Shown here one piece after another: positions 31,336 to 40,028 of a stretch of 46,623 nt of DNA (positions within the stretch are counted from its first letter, which is position 1; each line of letters opens with the position of its first letter). This DNA is from an uncultured Oscillospiraceae bacterium (GTDB taxonomy: Bacteria > Bacillota > Clostridia > Oscillospirales > Oscillospiraceae). The DNA is taken from NCBI GenBank assembly GCA_910585265.1, contig CAJUCA010000022.1:1-46623 (forward strand). The letters run 5' to 3'. The notes under the pieces were generated by a model that did no database searches, had not been told where the DNA came from, and saw only the letters and a program-made list of their open reading frames with translations. Position numbers and translations under genes: made by a program.

Positions 31336-31457
31336 TGCTCCGCCCCATTTTCTGGTAATCTTAACGGACCTTTGAACTTATTCTCATCGTAGCACAAATT
31401 TTCTGGAGACGCAAGAGTTTTTCTGCAAAGATTTATTTTTATTCAAATGATTTTTTA

Positions 31458-31486
31458 TTGACAAATATTTTTCCCCGGGTTATAAT
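31458..31486 (+). promoter_or_regulatory. Perfect consensus promoter of secreted-protein pair
   Basis: TTGACA (31458-31463), 17-bp spacer, TATAAT (31481-31486), both hexamers exact, with AT-rich DNA upstream. It leaves a leader of about 110 nt that I cannot assign to a riboswitch. Confidence 0.88.
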
Positions 31487-31604
31487 GAGGCTGTCAGATG
31501 GGATGGGGCGCACTGTCCCGCCTGACACGGTATCCCCGGCAGGCCTGCCCTCACGATGCCGCGCCGCCGTTTTGCTGCGCCCGTGTTCTGAAAGGAGTAC
31601 TACA

Positions 31605-32060
31605 ATGAAAAAAGTCAAAAAGCTCGTCTCCCTGCTGATGGCCCTGTCTATGGTGTTTTCCCTGCTGGCCGTGAGCGCCAGCGCCGCCACGCCGCCCGAC
31701 GACCCTGGGATCTCCCCGCTGGGTATCATAGAATCCAGGCCATACAACCTGAACCCGTATGATATTTCACAGTCCATTCCCTTTGTCGTTGGCAAAAACT
31801 TTACTTTCTGGAAGATCCATATCCGTACCACCAACCCTAACCTGCAATTCAATATTAGCAAGGATTCGCCGTCGGGCCAAGTGGTGTACTGGTCCAGCTC
31901 TGCTGGCTATGGCACCTGCGTCCCCACCGGGGGTCAGGCCTATTACGGGCAACTGGCCGAGGGAACCTATTATATCAATGTTAATGTTCGCGGCGGCCAG
32001 AGCTATCTCCAGGGCACCCTGTGGTACAAGACCGCGAGCACTCAGGCCGAAGCCATGTAA
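31605..32060 (+). CDS. Small secreted protein, tandem paralog 1
   Basis: 151 residues. Sec signal peptide MKKVKKLVSLLMALSMVFSL with cleavage after ASA at residue 27. The mature part is an apparent beta-sandwich: WKIHIRTTNPNLQFNISKDS, GQVVYWSSSAGYGTCVPTGG, GTYYINVNV, QGTLWYKTA. It ends AEAM. There is one Cys in the mature chain, no anchor and no sortase motif, so it is probably released. The shape recalls pre-peptidase C-terminal-type domains, but I would not name it. ATG 31605 follows AAAGGAG. First of a tandem pair driven by a perfect promoter, so likely abundant. Confidence 0.82.
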   Translation: MKKVKKLVSLLMALSMVFSLLAVSASAATPPDDPGISPLGIIESRPYNLNPYDISQSIPFVVGKNFTFWKIHIRTTNPNLQFNISKDSPSGQVVYWSSSAGYGTCVPTGGQAYYGQLAEGTYYINVNVRGGQSYLQGTLWYKTASTQAEAM

Positions 32061-32117
32061 CGAGGACGCCCGCGCTGAGTTTGAGCGCAGGATCGCCGCA
32101 GTGAAAGGAGTACCAAG

Positions 32118-32549
32118 ATGAAAAAAGCCAAAAAGCTCGCGTCCCTGCTGATGGTCCTCGCTATGGTGTGTTCCCTGCTGACGGTGAGTGCCAGCGCCGA
32201 CTGCACAGGATCTGCGAAGGTTTCTCTGGATCAGGCCGCGGTCAAGGACAGCTACAGCCGCACTTTCGCGTTCCCCATTGGAAATGGGTTTAATTACTGG
32301 AAAATCCACATCCGCACCTTCAATCCTAACCTGCAGTTCAAAATTACCAAGGATTCACCGAAGGGCCAAGTGGTGTACAGCTCCAGTTCCGCCGGCTACG
32401 GCGCCTGCGTTCCCACCGGGGGGCAGCCCTATTACGGATATCTGCCCGCGGGGACCTATTACGTTACCATTTTCGTCGTGGGCAGTCAGACCAGCCTTCA
32501 GGGCACCCTGTGGTACAAGACCGCCACCAACGAGGCCGAAGCCATGTAA
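32118..32549 (+). CDS. Small secreted protein, tandem paralog 2
   Basis: 143 residues, clearly paralogous to the preceding gene, sharing WKIHIRTxNPNLQF, KDSPxGQVVY, SSSAGYG, CVPTGGQ, YYG, GTYY, LQGTLWYKTA and the AEAM end. Signal peptide MKKAKKLASLLMVLAMVCSL, cleavage after ASA at 27. The mature N-terminus is different and shorter (DCTGSAKVSLDQ) and adds a second Cys. The ribosome region (GAAAGGAGTACCAAG) is also copied from gene 1. No promoter of its own is seen, so it is probably co-transcribed. Ends before a bidirectional terminator. Confidence 0.82.
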   Translation: MKKAKKLASLLMVLAMVCSLLTVSASADCTGSAKVSLDQAAVKDSYSRTFAFPIGNGFNYWKIHIRTFNPNLQFKITKDSPKGQVVYSSSSAGYGACVPTGGQPYYGYLPAGTYYVTIFVVGSQTSLQGTLWYKTATNEAEAM

Positions 32550-32609
32550 CAAGGGCACCTGCGCTGAACCCGAACGGGTTTTGGGCCGCGTAGGGCTTTG
32601 ACATAAAAC

Positions 32610-32648
32610 AAAAGGGCCGCGTGACGCCAACCGTCACGCGGCCCTTTT
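32610..32648 (+). terminator. Bidirectional terminator
   Basis: AAAAGGGCCGCGTGACG pairs perfectly with CGTCACGCGGCCCTTTT (5-nt loop). It ends the secreted-protein operon on + and the DUF896/YlmH operon on -, whose stop codon abuts it. Confidence 0.93.
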
Positions 32649-32854
32649 CAGTTCCGTTTCGGCAGCTTGTGCTTCGTCCCGTCCGGCTCCACCAGATAGG
32701 TGTTCTCCAGCTGGCCCACCAGGCTGGCCTTCACGCTGTCGATATACTCCCGCCGCAGGGCGTCCCGCTCCGCCAGCTCCGCCGGGGTCAGGGCCTCCCC
32801 CGCCTTCACCCGGCGGGCGAACTCGTTGATCCGGTCGATTTTCTTCTGGTCCAT
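32648..32854 (-). CDS. DUF896 / YnzC-family protein
   Basis: A 68-residue small cytoplasmic protein matching the DUF896 pattern: KIDRINEFARRVKAGE, LTPAELAERDALRREYIDS, VKASLVGQLENTYLVEPDG. The B. subtilis relative YnzC is of unclear function. The ATG overlaps the YlmH stop by one base (TAATG), so it is translated together with it. Confidence 0.92.
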   Translation of the reverse strand: MDQKKIDRINEFARRVKAGEALTPAELAERDALRREYIDSVKASLVGQLENTYLVEPDGTKHKLPKRN

Positions 32855-33648
32855 TACAGATACCTCTCGATCTCAATGATAATCCGGCCCTTCCGGGACT
32901 GGCCCCCCACCGTTTTCAGCACGCACTTGCCCAGCCCCCGGCAGGTGATCACGTCCCCCTGGGCCACCGCCCGGTCGGGCTTCAGGCATTCCCGGTGGTT
33001 CAGGGACACCCTTCCGCCCGTGACGGCGTCCGCCGCCTTCCCCCGGGCCAGGGAGAAGCCGGAGGAGAGCACCGCATCCAGCCGCAGGGTGGACACGGTG
33101 TCGTGGATGAGCTTCACCTCCGCCGGGGCGGGGGCCAGCTCCCCCAGGGGGATCTCCCGCAGCTTCAGCCTGTACCGCCCCGCCTGATCGAACTGGCTCA
33201 GGATGATGGGGGCGGCGTCCCGCAGGCAGACCAGCTGGGCGGCCTTCTCCCCCACCAGAATGTCCCCCACCCGCTCCCGGGTCAGGCCGATGCCCATCAG
33301 CCCGCCCAGCAGATCCCGGTGGGTCAGCTCTGCCCCGGTGGGCGGGTAGGCGCACTCAATGGCGGCCAGCTCATCCGCCGCCTCCCAGTCGTCCGGCTCC
33401 TGCCAGTCGGGGAGGAACACGCAGAGGGCGCGCTCCGCCCCCTCGAACCCGCCGTGGAACAGGTGCCGGGGATGGCCGCAGGCGGCGATGAGCGGCTCCA
33501 AAGCCGCCCGCTGGGCCGGGGACAAAAACTGGGTGGCGCAGGGGATGGAGCGGTTAGCCGCCCGATCCATCTGGTCCAGGGCCCGGGCCAGAACGACGCG
33601 CTCCTCCGGGTCTTTGGCGAATTTGTTCAGCAGTTCGGTTTTGGTCAT
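32854..33648 (-). CDS. ylmH: YlmH-type S4-domain RNA-binding protein
   Basis: 264 residues. The C-terminal S4 domain (about 185-245) reads LRLDAVLSSGFSLARGKAADAVTGGRVSLN, as in YlmH. The N-terminal and central parts carry AYPPTGAELTHRDLLGGLMGIGLTRERVGDI, a YlmH signature. In Firmicutes it is associated with ribosome quality control and stalled 50S subunits. It is usually in the division cluster with sepF and divIVA; here it is coupled to DUF896 instead. GGGGGA precedes the ATG. Confidence 0.92.
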   Translation of the reverse strand: MTKTELLNKFAKDPEERVVLARALDQMDRAANRSIPCATQFLSPAQRAALEPLIAACGHPRHLFHGGFEGAERALCVFLPDWQEPDDWEAADELAAIECAYPPTGAELTHRDLLGGLMGIGLTRERVGDILVGEKAAQLVCLRDAAPIILSQFDQAGRYRLKLREIPLGELAPAPAEVKLIHDTVSTLRLDAVLSSGFSLARGKAADAVTGGRVSLNHRECLKPDRAVAQGDVITCRGLGKCVLKTVGGQSRKGRIIIEIERYL

Positions 33649-33670
33649 AGCGTCCCCCTGTCGTCCGTAG

Positions 33671-33689
33671 GGGCGCGCAGTGCGCGCCC
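33671..33689. repeat. GGGCGCGCA inverted repeat
   Basis: A perfect 9-bp inverted repeat GGGCGCGCA-G-TGCGCGCCC in the 52-bp gap between ylmH and the acetyltransferase gene. Probably a dispersed intergenic palindrome or a weak structural stem. Confidence 0.45.
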
Positions 33690-33700
33690 GCCGTTTGCCG

Positions 33701-34180
33701 TCACATATGCCCAGTGTGCTGATAGTATCGGAACCCGTCCTCGTCTTTTATGTGCCGGAAACCGATTTTCTCCAGCACGTGCTGGCTGCGGGTATTTTTC
33801 ATTATGGTGTCCGCATGAACCACAGCCATCCCCAAAACATCAAAGGCATATCGCAATGCCTGCCGCTCTGCGCAGGTTCCGTACCCCTTCCCCTTCACAG
33901 CATCGTTCTGCATATGGATGCTCAGGGTACATTCCCTCCGTTCACGGTCGATTTTCTTCAGCAGGAGCTCTCCCACCGGCGCGCCGTCCTTCATAACGGC
34001 AAAATATACGCAAGACGGGTCTTGCTGCTTTTTGTCAAAATATTGATCCACCTTGTCCGCGCTGTACACGTATGGGGCAAACAGCTCCATATCCATGTAA
34101 ATATCCGGGTCCTGTTCCCAATTCCGGTACAGCTCGTGGCAAAGCTCCCGGGTCATGACCCACAGTGAAACTTCCTCCAT
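33701..34180 (-). CDS. GNAT-family N-acetyltransferase
   Basis: 159 residues with the GNAT fold: beta4 APVGELLLKKI, beta-bulge CTLSIHM, acetyl-CoA P-loop region GKGYGTCAERQALRYAF, and the terminal LEKIGFRHIKDEDGF. The RimJ/RimL-like layout suggests acetylation of a protein amino terminus or small amine; the substrate is unknown. Its start is 4 bp after the stop of the upstream ABC exporter gene, so the two are co-transcribed. Confidence 0.9.
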   Translation of the reverse strand: MEEVSLWVMTRELCHELYRNWEQDPDIYMDMELFAPYVYSADKVDQYFDKKQQDPSCVYFAVMKDGAPVGELLLKKIDRERRECTLSIHMQNDAVKGKGYGTCAERQALRYAFDVLGMAVVHADTIMKNTRSQHVLEKIGFRHIKDEDGFRYYQHTGHM

Positions 34181-34184
34181 GCCG

Positions 34185-35930
34185 TTACACCACCCGTTTC
34201 TGGGCGTTGTAGAGCTGGGCGTACTCCCCGCCGCGGGCCAGCAGCTCGTCGTGGGTGCCCTCCTCCAAAATGTGGTTTTCGTCCACCACGATGATCCGGT
34301 TCGCGCTGCGGATGGTAGACAGCCGGTGGGCGATGATCAGGGTGGTGCGGCCCTTCGCCAGCTCGTCAAAGGCGGACTGGATCCGGGCCTCGGTCACCGA
34401 GTCCAGGGCGGAGGTGGCCTCGTCCAAAATCAGGATGGGCGGGTTTTTCAGGAAGATGCGGGCGATGGACACCCGCTGCTTCTGCCCGCCGGACAGCATC
34501 ACCCCCCGCTCGCCCACGTAGGTGTGGAAGCCGTCGGGCATGGCCATGATGTCCTCGTAGATCTCCGCCCGCCTCGCCGCGTCAATGACTTCCGCCTCGG
34601 TGGCATCCGGCCTGCCGTAGCGGATGTTGTCCAGCACCGTCCCGGCGAACAGGAACACGTCCTGCTGGACGATGCCGATGCTCCGCCGGAGGGACCGCTG
34701 GGTGACGGCCCGCACATCCTGGCCGTCCACCAGAATCCGGCCCCCGGTCACGTCGTAGAACCGGGGGATAAGCTGGCAGAGGGTGGACTTGCCGCCGCCG
34801 GAGGGCCCCGCCACCGCCACCGTCTCCCCCTGGGGGATGTGGATGGACACGTGGTCCAGCACCGCCGGGCCGTCCTCGTAGTGGAAGGACACGTCGTCGA
34901 TGAGGATATCGCCCTTGGCGGTCCCCATCTCCCGGGCGTCCGGCGCGTCCTGCACCGCCGGCTCCACCCGCATCAGCTCCACGAACCGCTTGAAGCCCGC
35001 CATGCCGTTGAGGAACTGCTCCACAAAGGCCGCCAGCTTCCGCACCGGGGTGAGGAAGGTGGAAATATACAGGATGAACGCGCTCAGGTCGATGAAGGTC
35101 ATCTCCCCCCGCAGGATGAAGAAGCCCCCCGCCGCCACCGTCAGCACATTCATGGCGGGCAGGGCGAACTCCAGCCCCGCGTGGTAGATGCCCATGGCCT
35201 TGTAGGACTCCCGCTTGGCCCGCTTGAACCGCTCGTTGGACTGCTGGAATTTGGCCGTCTCCTGCTCCTCGCTGGCGAAGGCCTTGGCGGTGCGCATACC
35301 GGAGATGGCGGACTCCAGCTGCCCGTTGATCCCCGCCATGTTCTGCTTCACCCGCACCGACGCCCGCACCATCCGCCGCCGCTGGATGATGGTGAAGATG
35401 ACGAAGATGGGCACGATGGCGAACACGATGAGGGCCAGCTTCCACTGGATGGTGAGCATCAGGCAGAAGGCCCCGATGAGGGTGACGGCGGAGATGAACA
35501 GGTCCTCCGGGCCGTGGTGGGCCAGCTCGGTGATCTCAAAGAGATCGTTGGTGGCCCGGCTCATGAGCTGTCCGGTGCGGTTCTTGTCGTAGAAGGAGAA
35601 GGACAGATCCTGCATATGGCCGAACAGGTCCCGGCGTATGTCCGCCTCAATGCGCACGCCCATCATGTGGCCCCAGTAGGTGACCACGAAATACATCACC
35701 GAGCGCAGGGCGTAGGCCGCCAGCAGCAGGCCCATGACGGTGAAGAAGGCGGCGTACAGGCTCTGGGGCAGGAGCTTGTTCATGGCCTCCCGGGAGGCCC
35801 AGGGGAAGGCCAGATCCACCAGGGCAATGCCCAGGGCGCAGCACATATCCAGAATAAACAGGCCCAGGTGGGGCTTATAATAGGACAGGAATATGGACAC
35901 ATAGCCCCGCCGGAAACGATTGGAAGCCAT
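34185..35930 (-). CDS. ABC exporter, fused membrane and ATPase domains
   Basis: 581 residues of the homodimeric MsbA/BmrA type. Six membrane helices in residues 1-315, then an ATPase with Walker A GPSGGGKSTL, Q-loop VQQDVFLFAGT, signature LSGGQKQRVSIA, Walker B ILILDEATSALD, H-loop IIAHRLST. It exports hydrophobic compounds, lipids or drugs; the substrate is unknown. ATG 35930 (MASNRFRRGYV) has AAAGGGG at correct spacing; a GTG at 35948 is in frame but less well placed. Its promoter shares the -35 region with the divergent transporter gene. Followed immediately by an acetyltransferase gene. Confidence 0.94.
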   Translation of the reverse strand: MASNRFRRGYVSIFLSYYKPHLGLFILDMCCALGIALVDLAFPWASREAMNKLLPQSLYAAFFTVMGLLLAAYALRSVMYFVVTYWGHMMGVRIEADIRRDLFGHMQDLSFSFYDKNRTGQLMSRATNDLFEITELAHHGPEDLFISAVTLIGAFCLMLTIQWKLALIVFAIVPIFVIFTIIQRRRMVRASVRVKQNMAGINGQLESAISGMRTAKAFASEEQETAKFQQSNERFKRAKRESYKAMGIYHAGLEFALPAMNVLTVAAGGFFILRGEMTFIDLSAFILYISTFLTPVRKLAAFVEQFLNGMAGFKRFVELMRVEPAVQDAPDAREMGTAKGDILIDDVSFHYEDGPAVLDHVSIHIPQGETVAVAGPSGGGKSTLCQLIPRFYDVTGGRILVDGQDVRAVTQRSLRRSIGIVQQDVFLFAGTVLDNIRYGRPDATEAEVIDAARRAEIYEDIMAMPDGFHTYVGERGVMLSGGQKQRVSIARIFLKNPPILILDEATSALDSVTEARIQSAFDELAKGRTTLIIAHRLSTIRSANRIIVVDENHILEEGTHDELLARGGEYAQLYNAQKRVV

Positions 35931-35974
35931 GGGAAGCACCCCTTTCACAAAATTCGGAAGCTGTCAGAACAAAT

Positions 35975-36003
35975 AGTATAACGCAAAGATTTTCCCTTGT
36001 CAA
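35975..36003 (-). promoter_or_regulatory. ABC exporter promoter
   Basis: On the minus strand TTGACA (35998-36003), 17-bp spacer, TATACT (35975-35980). Its -35 overlaps the -35 of the plus-strand promoter at 35997-36025. Confidence 0.82.
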
Positions 36004-36025
36004 CGCCGCCCTCATGGCTTATAAT
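35997..36025 (+). promoter_or_regulatory. AEC transporter promoter
   Basis: TTGTCA (35997-36002), 17-bp spacer, TATAAT (36020-36025). The -35 is the complement, shifted by one base, of the divergent promoter's -35, so the two cannot be bound by polymerase together. Confidence 0.78.
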
Positions 36026-36063
36026 AATAAGTCATTCCATGGAAAAAGAGAGGAGAACTTCCA

Positions 36064-36993
36064 ATGCTGGAGGCGTTTTCGGTGGTGGGCGGCAGCGTCC
36101 TCACCCTGTTCCTGCTGATGTCGGCGGGCTTCCTGTTCGGGCGGCTGGGCCTGCTGTCGGGGGAGACTTTGTCCCAGGTGTCCCGGATTCTGCTGTACGT
36201 GGTCACCCCCTCCATCATGATCACCTCCTTCGAGGTGGAGCGCACCCCGGCCAGCCAGGGCCAGCTTGTCTCCGCCCTCGCCGCCATGACGGGGGTATAC
36301 GTGGTATATATGCTGCTGTCCCAGCTCCTGTTCCCCCGGGAGGGGGAGGAGCACCGGGGCATCCTCCGCTTCGCCGCCGTATACGGCAACGCCGGGTTTA
36401 TGGGCCTGCCCCTGATCCAGTCCGCCCTGGGCCAGGAGGCCATGATGGCGGCGGTGGTGGGGCTGGCGGTGTTCAATACCGTCACCTGGACCCAGGGCCG
36501 GGCCCTCATGGGGGGGCGGAGGGAGCTGTCCCTGAAGAAGCTGGCCCTGAATCCGGGCATCCTGGGCTTTGCCGCCGGACTGCTGCTGTTCTTCACCGGG
36601 TGGCGGCTCCCCGGCCCGGTGGACGCGGCGGTGGGCTACCTGGGCAGCATGAACACCCCCCTGGCCATGGTGGTCATCGGCGGGCAGATGGCCCAGGCGG
36701 ATCTCCGGAAGGTGTTCGCCACCAGAAAGCTGTACCTCGCCTCCGCCGTCAAGCTGCTGGGCATCCCCCTGATCACGGCGTTGGTGCTGCTCCCCTTCCG
36801 GATTGACCCGGTGATTTACGTGACGGCGGTGATCCTGGCGGGCTGTCCCACCGCCGGGGCCACCAGCCTGTTCGCCCAGAGCATGGGCAGGGACGCCGCC
36901 CTGGCCGCCCAGCAGGTCACCCTGTCCACCCTGCTGTGCCTCGCCACCCTGCCCGCGGCGGCGGTGCTGGCCCAGCTTCTGGCAAACCTGTAA
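36064..36993 (+). CDS. AEC-family (auxin efflux carrier type) transporter
   Basis: 309 residues with ten predicted membrane helices in two five-helix repeats. The AEC hallmarks are visible: SRILLYVVTPSIMITSF in repeat 1, FAAVYGNAGFMGLPLIQSALG (the conserved NxGFxGxP) and, in repeat 2, LAGCPTAGATSLFAQSMG. Bacterial relatives carry malate, malonate or other organic acids; the substrate is unknown. AGAGGAG precedes the ATG. The next gene begins 13 bp after the stop with the stop codon inside its ribosome site (TAAGGAGG), so they form an operon. Confidence 0.93.
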   Translation: MLEAFSVVGGSVLTLFLLMSAGFLFGRLGLLSGETLSQVSRILLYVVTPSIMITSFEVERTPASQGQLVSALAAMTGVYVVYMLLSQLLFPREGEEHRGILRFAAVYGNAGFMGLPLIQSALGQEAMMAAVVGLAVFNTVTWTQGRALMGGRRELSLKKLALNPGILGFAAGLLLFFTGWRLPGPVDAAVGYLGSMNTPLAMVVIGGQMAQADLRKVFATRKLYLASAVKLLGIPLITALVLLPFRIDPVIYVTAVILAGCPTAGATSLFAQSMGRDAALAAQQVTLSTLLCLATLPAAAVLAQLLANL

Positions 36994-37006
36994 GGAGGAA
37001 TCCACG

Positions 37007-38188
37007 ATGGAACATTCGCCCCTCACCTGGGGGGAGCGGGGCCAGCTCTGGCTCCGGCTTGGCCTGCGGGGCGTGCTGGCCCTGGGCGGGCTAGCTCTGG
37101 CGGCCTGGGTGGGCCTGCCCCTGCTCTCCCTGCTCAGCCCCTTCGTGTGCGCCCTGGTGCTGGCCTGGATGCTGAACCCGGCGGTAAAGTGGCTCCAGCG
37201 GCACTCCGGCGCGCCCCGGCCCGCCGTGTCCCTGGTGCTGGTGATCCTGGTGTTCGCCGTGCTGGTGGGGGTGCTGCTGGGCCTGGGCTGGGCGGCGGTG
37301 GAGCAGGTGCGCTCCCTGTTCGAAAACCGGCAGTCCCTGCTGGACGAGCTGCTGGAGGGGCTGGCCGGGGTGGTGAACAGCGTCCAGGGCTGGCTGTCCG
37401 GCCTGGGCAGCTTCGTGCCCGAGGGGGTGATCACCACCGGGGAGGATCTGATGGCGGCGGTGATGGACTGGGCCCAGGGCCTGGACCTGTCCGGCTGGCT
37501 CACCGAAATGGCGGGACAGGCCCCCTCCATGGTCACCGGAGCCTCCAACTTCGCCGTGGCCCTGGTGGTGTTCATGATGGCCAGCTACTTCATCACCGGG
37601 GACTATCCCCGCCTCCGGTTCGAGCTTACCGACCGGGTGCCCATGGTATCCCGGGACTTCTTCCGCTCGGTGAAGAACATCTTCATGAGTGCCTTCGGCG
37701 GCTATATCAAGAGCCAGCTCATTTTGTCCGCCGGGGTGTTCCTCATCCTGGCGGTGGGCTTCCTGTTCATGGGCCAGCCCTACGGCCTGCTGCTGGCCTT
37801 CGCCCTGGCGGTGCTGGACTTCATCCCCATCATCGGCGCGGGCACCGTCATGGTGCCCTGGGCGGTGGTGGACATGGTGCTGGCCCAGTACGGCGAGGCG
37901 GCGGCGTTGATGGCGGTGTGGGGCGTCATCGTGCTGTTCCGGCGGTTTGCCGAGCCCAAGATCCTGGGCGACCAGACGGGGCTGTCCCCCATCCTCTCCC
38001 TGGTGGGCATCTACGTGGGCATGAAGCTGGGCGGCGTGCTGGGCATGGTGGTGGGGCCGCTGCTGCTGCTGGTGTGCATCAACCTGGCCAAGCTGGGCAT
38101 ATTCCAGCCCGTGCTGGACGACCTCTCCCTGGCGGCGGCGGATATCAACGCCATCCTCCGCTCCGGGCGGAAGCGGGAGGGGGAGTAG
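37007..38188 (+). CDS. AI-2E / YtvI-family membrane protein
   Basis: 393 residues with eight predicted membrane helices in the AI-2E family pattern: an N-terminal pair of helices, a long extracytoplasmic region (about 100-180), MMASYFITGDYPRLR, the central FGGYIKSQLILSAGVFLILA and LDFIPIIGAGTVMVPWA, and the C-terminal PKILGDQTGLSPILSLVGIYVG. Relatives include TqsA and the sporulation protein YtvI; in spore-forming Clostridia the latter name is usual. The transported molecule is unknown. Second gene after the AEC transporter. Confidence 0.9.
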   Translation: MEHSPLTWGERGQLWLRLGLRGVLALGGLALAAWVGLPLLSLLSPFVCALVLAWMLNPAVKWLQRHSGAPRPAVSLVLVILVFAVLVGVLLGLGWAAVEQVRSLFENRQSLLDELLEGLAGVVNSVQGWLSGLGSFVPEGVITTGEDLMAAVMDWAQGLDLSGWLTEMAGQAPSMVTGASNFAVALVVFMMASYFITGDYPRLRFELTDRVPMVSRDFFRSVKNIFMSAFGGYIKSQLILSAGVFLILAVGFLFMGQPYGLLLAFALAVLDFIPIIGAGTVMVPWAVVDMVLAQYGEAAALMAVWGVIVLFRRFAEPKILGDQTGLSPILSLVGIYVGMKLGGVLGMVVGPLLLLVCINLAKLGIFQPVLDDLSLAAADINAILRSGRKREGE

Positions 38189-38208
38189 CTCCGCCTGTCT
38201 TGCGAAAC

Positions 38209-38240
38209 ATCCGGCGGCTCCGGAAACGGGGCCGCCGGAT
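38209..38240 (+). terminator. Terminator after AEC-YtvI operon
   Basis: ATCCGGCGGC pairs with GCCGCCGGAT over a 12-nt loop, followed by TTGTCT. Moderate strength. Confidence 0.7.
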
Positions 38241-38351
38241 TTGTCTACCCCGGCGGGGAATTTTCCCTTTCCTGAAATTTTCCCTCCCCTTTTCCTGTCG
38301 GATATGGTACAATTATGTCAGTGCGCAGCAAAACGATAAGGAGGCATTCCC

Positions 38352-40028
38352 ATGGAAATCGGAACAATGCAAAAGCAGACGGTAACGATCGACGGCGCGG
38401 GGTACGATTACCCCCGCGGCACCCCCTTCCGCCGCATCGCCGCCGACTTCCAGGACCGGTATCCCGACGACATCCTGCTGGTGAACCGGGACGGCAAGCT
38501 GTGCGAGCTTCACAAGACGCTGGACCGGGACTGCGCCCTGCGCCTGGTCACCGCCCGGGACGTACCCGGCATCCAGACCTACGAGCGCAGCGCGGTGTTC
38601 CTGATGATCAAGGCGTTCTACGATGTGGCGGGCCCGGAAAACGTGGACCGCCTGTCCGTGGACTACTCCCTCAGCCGCTCCCTGTTCCTCCGCGCCCAGG
38701 GGGGCTTTACCCTGGACCAGGCCCTGCTGGACCGGGTGGAGGCCCGTATGCGGGAGATGTCCGCCGCCGCCCTGCCCATTGAGAAGCGTTCCCTCAACAC
38801 CGACGACGCCATGGAGCTGTTCCGCCGGGAGGGGCTGGTGCACAAAGCCCAGCTGCTCAGCTTCCGGGTGAACTCCCATGTGAACGTGTACGAGCTGGAC
38901 GGCTTCGTGGACTACTTCTACGGCTACATGGTGCCGGACGCCAGCTACATCCGCTGCTTCGGGCTGGAGCTGTTTGAGGACGGCTTCGTCCTCCGCCTGC
39001 CCACCCTGAAGGACCCCAGCTGCCTGGGGGACTTCAAGCCCTCCCTGAAGGTGTTCCGGGAGCTTCACAGCTCCACCCAACGCTCGGAGGCCCTGGGCGT
39101 GTCCAACGTGGCGGAGCTGAACAACGCCATCGCCCAGGGGCAGGCCACGCCGCTCATACTCAGCTACGAGGCCATGATGGAGAAGAAGATCGGGGACATC
39201 GCCGCCGGGATCGCCGCCCGGAAGGAGGTGCGCTTCGTGATGATCGCCGGGCCGTCCTCCTCCGGCAAGACCACCTTCTCCCACCGCCTGTCCACCCAGC
39301 TGCGGGCCTGCGGCCTCCACCCCCACCCCATCGCCACCGACAACTACTTCAAAAACCGGGAGGACACCCCCCGGGACGAAATGGGGAACTACGACTTCGA
39401 GGGCCTGGGGGCCATGGACGTGGCCCAGTTCAACGAGGACATGGTGCGCCTGCTCCGGGGCGAGACGGTGGAAATGCCCACCTACAACTTCAAGCGGGGC
39501 CTCCGGGAGTATAACGGCGACACCCTCACCCTGGGGGACGGGGACGTGCTGGTCATCGAGGGCATCCACTGCCTCAACGACGCCTTCACCCAGGCCCTGC
39601 CCAGGGAGAGCAAATACCGGATCTACATCAGCTGCCTCACCACCCTGAACATCGACGACCACAACCGCATCCCCACCACCGACGCCCGCCTGCTGCGCCG
39701 CATCGAGCGGGACGCCCGCACCCGGGGCTACAAGGCCCAGGCCACCATTAAGATGTGGCCCTCCGTCCGCCGGGGGGAGGAAAACAACATCTTCCCCTTC
39801 CAGGACAGCGCGGACATGGTGTTCAACTCCTCCCTGATCTACGAGACGGCCCTGCTGAAGCCCTACGTCCAGCCCCTGCTGTTCGGGGTGCCCAGGGACA
39901 GCGAGGAGTACATCGAGGCCAAGCGGCTGCTGAAGTTTTTGAACTACTTCCTGCCCATACCGGGGGACAACATCCCCAAAACCTCCATCATGCGGGAGTT
40001 TATCGGCGGCGGGTGCTACCACGGCTGA
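38352..40028 (+). CDS. Uridine-kinase-type nucleoside kinase with TGS/ThrRS-like N-terminus
   Basis: 558 residues. Residues 1-70 resemble a TGS domain (TVTIDGAGYDYPRGTPFRRI). About 75-240 look like the second additional domain of threonyl-tRNA synthetase (FYDVAGPENV..., LLSFRVNSHVNVYELDGFVDYF). The C-terminal 270 are a phosphoribulokinase/uridine kinase fold with Walker A AGPSSSGKTTF (about 298-308), DNYFKNREDTPRDEMGNYDF and VLVIEGIHCLND. This fusion is known in Firmicutes as nucleoside kinase, phosphorylating uridine or a related nucleoside in the cytoplasm; the N-terminal half may sense RNA or nucleotide. AAGGAGG precedes ATG 38352. Possible extended -10 TGGTACAAT upstream. Confidence 0.9.
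   Translation: MEIGTMQKQTVTIDGAGYDYPRGTPFRRIAADFQDRYPDDILLVNRDGKLCELHKTLDRDCALRLVTARDVPGIQTYERSAVFLMIKAFYDVAGPENVDRLSVDYSLSRSLFLRAQGGFTLDQALLDRVEARMREMSAAALPIEKRSLNTDDAMELFRREGLVHKAQLLSFRVNSHVNVYELDGFVDYFYGYMVPDASYIRCFGLELFEDGFVLRLPTLKDPSCLGDFKPSLKVFRELHSSTQRSEALGVSNVAELNNAIAQGQATPLILSYEAMMEKKIGDIAAGIAARKEVRFVMIAGPSSSGKTTFSHRLSTQLRACGLHPHPIATDNYFKNREDTPRDEMGNYDFEGLGAMDVAQFNEDMVRLLRGETVEMPTYNFKRGLREYNGDTLTLGDGDVLVIEGIHCLNDAFTQALPRESKYRIYISCLTTLNIDDHNRIPTTDARLLRRIERDARTRGYKAQATIKMWPSVRRGEENNIFPFQDSADMVFNSSLIYETALLKPYVQPLLFGVPRDSEEYIEAKRLLKFLNYFLPIPGDNIPKTSIMREFIGGGCYHG

Noticed and set aside
31487..31604. Riboswitch in the leader of the secreted-protein pair
   Set aside because: I compared it with common classes by eye (c-di-GMP, SAM, TPP, cobalamin cores) and saw no matching core; left as an unassigned leader.
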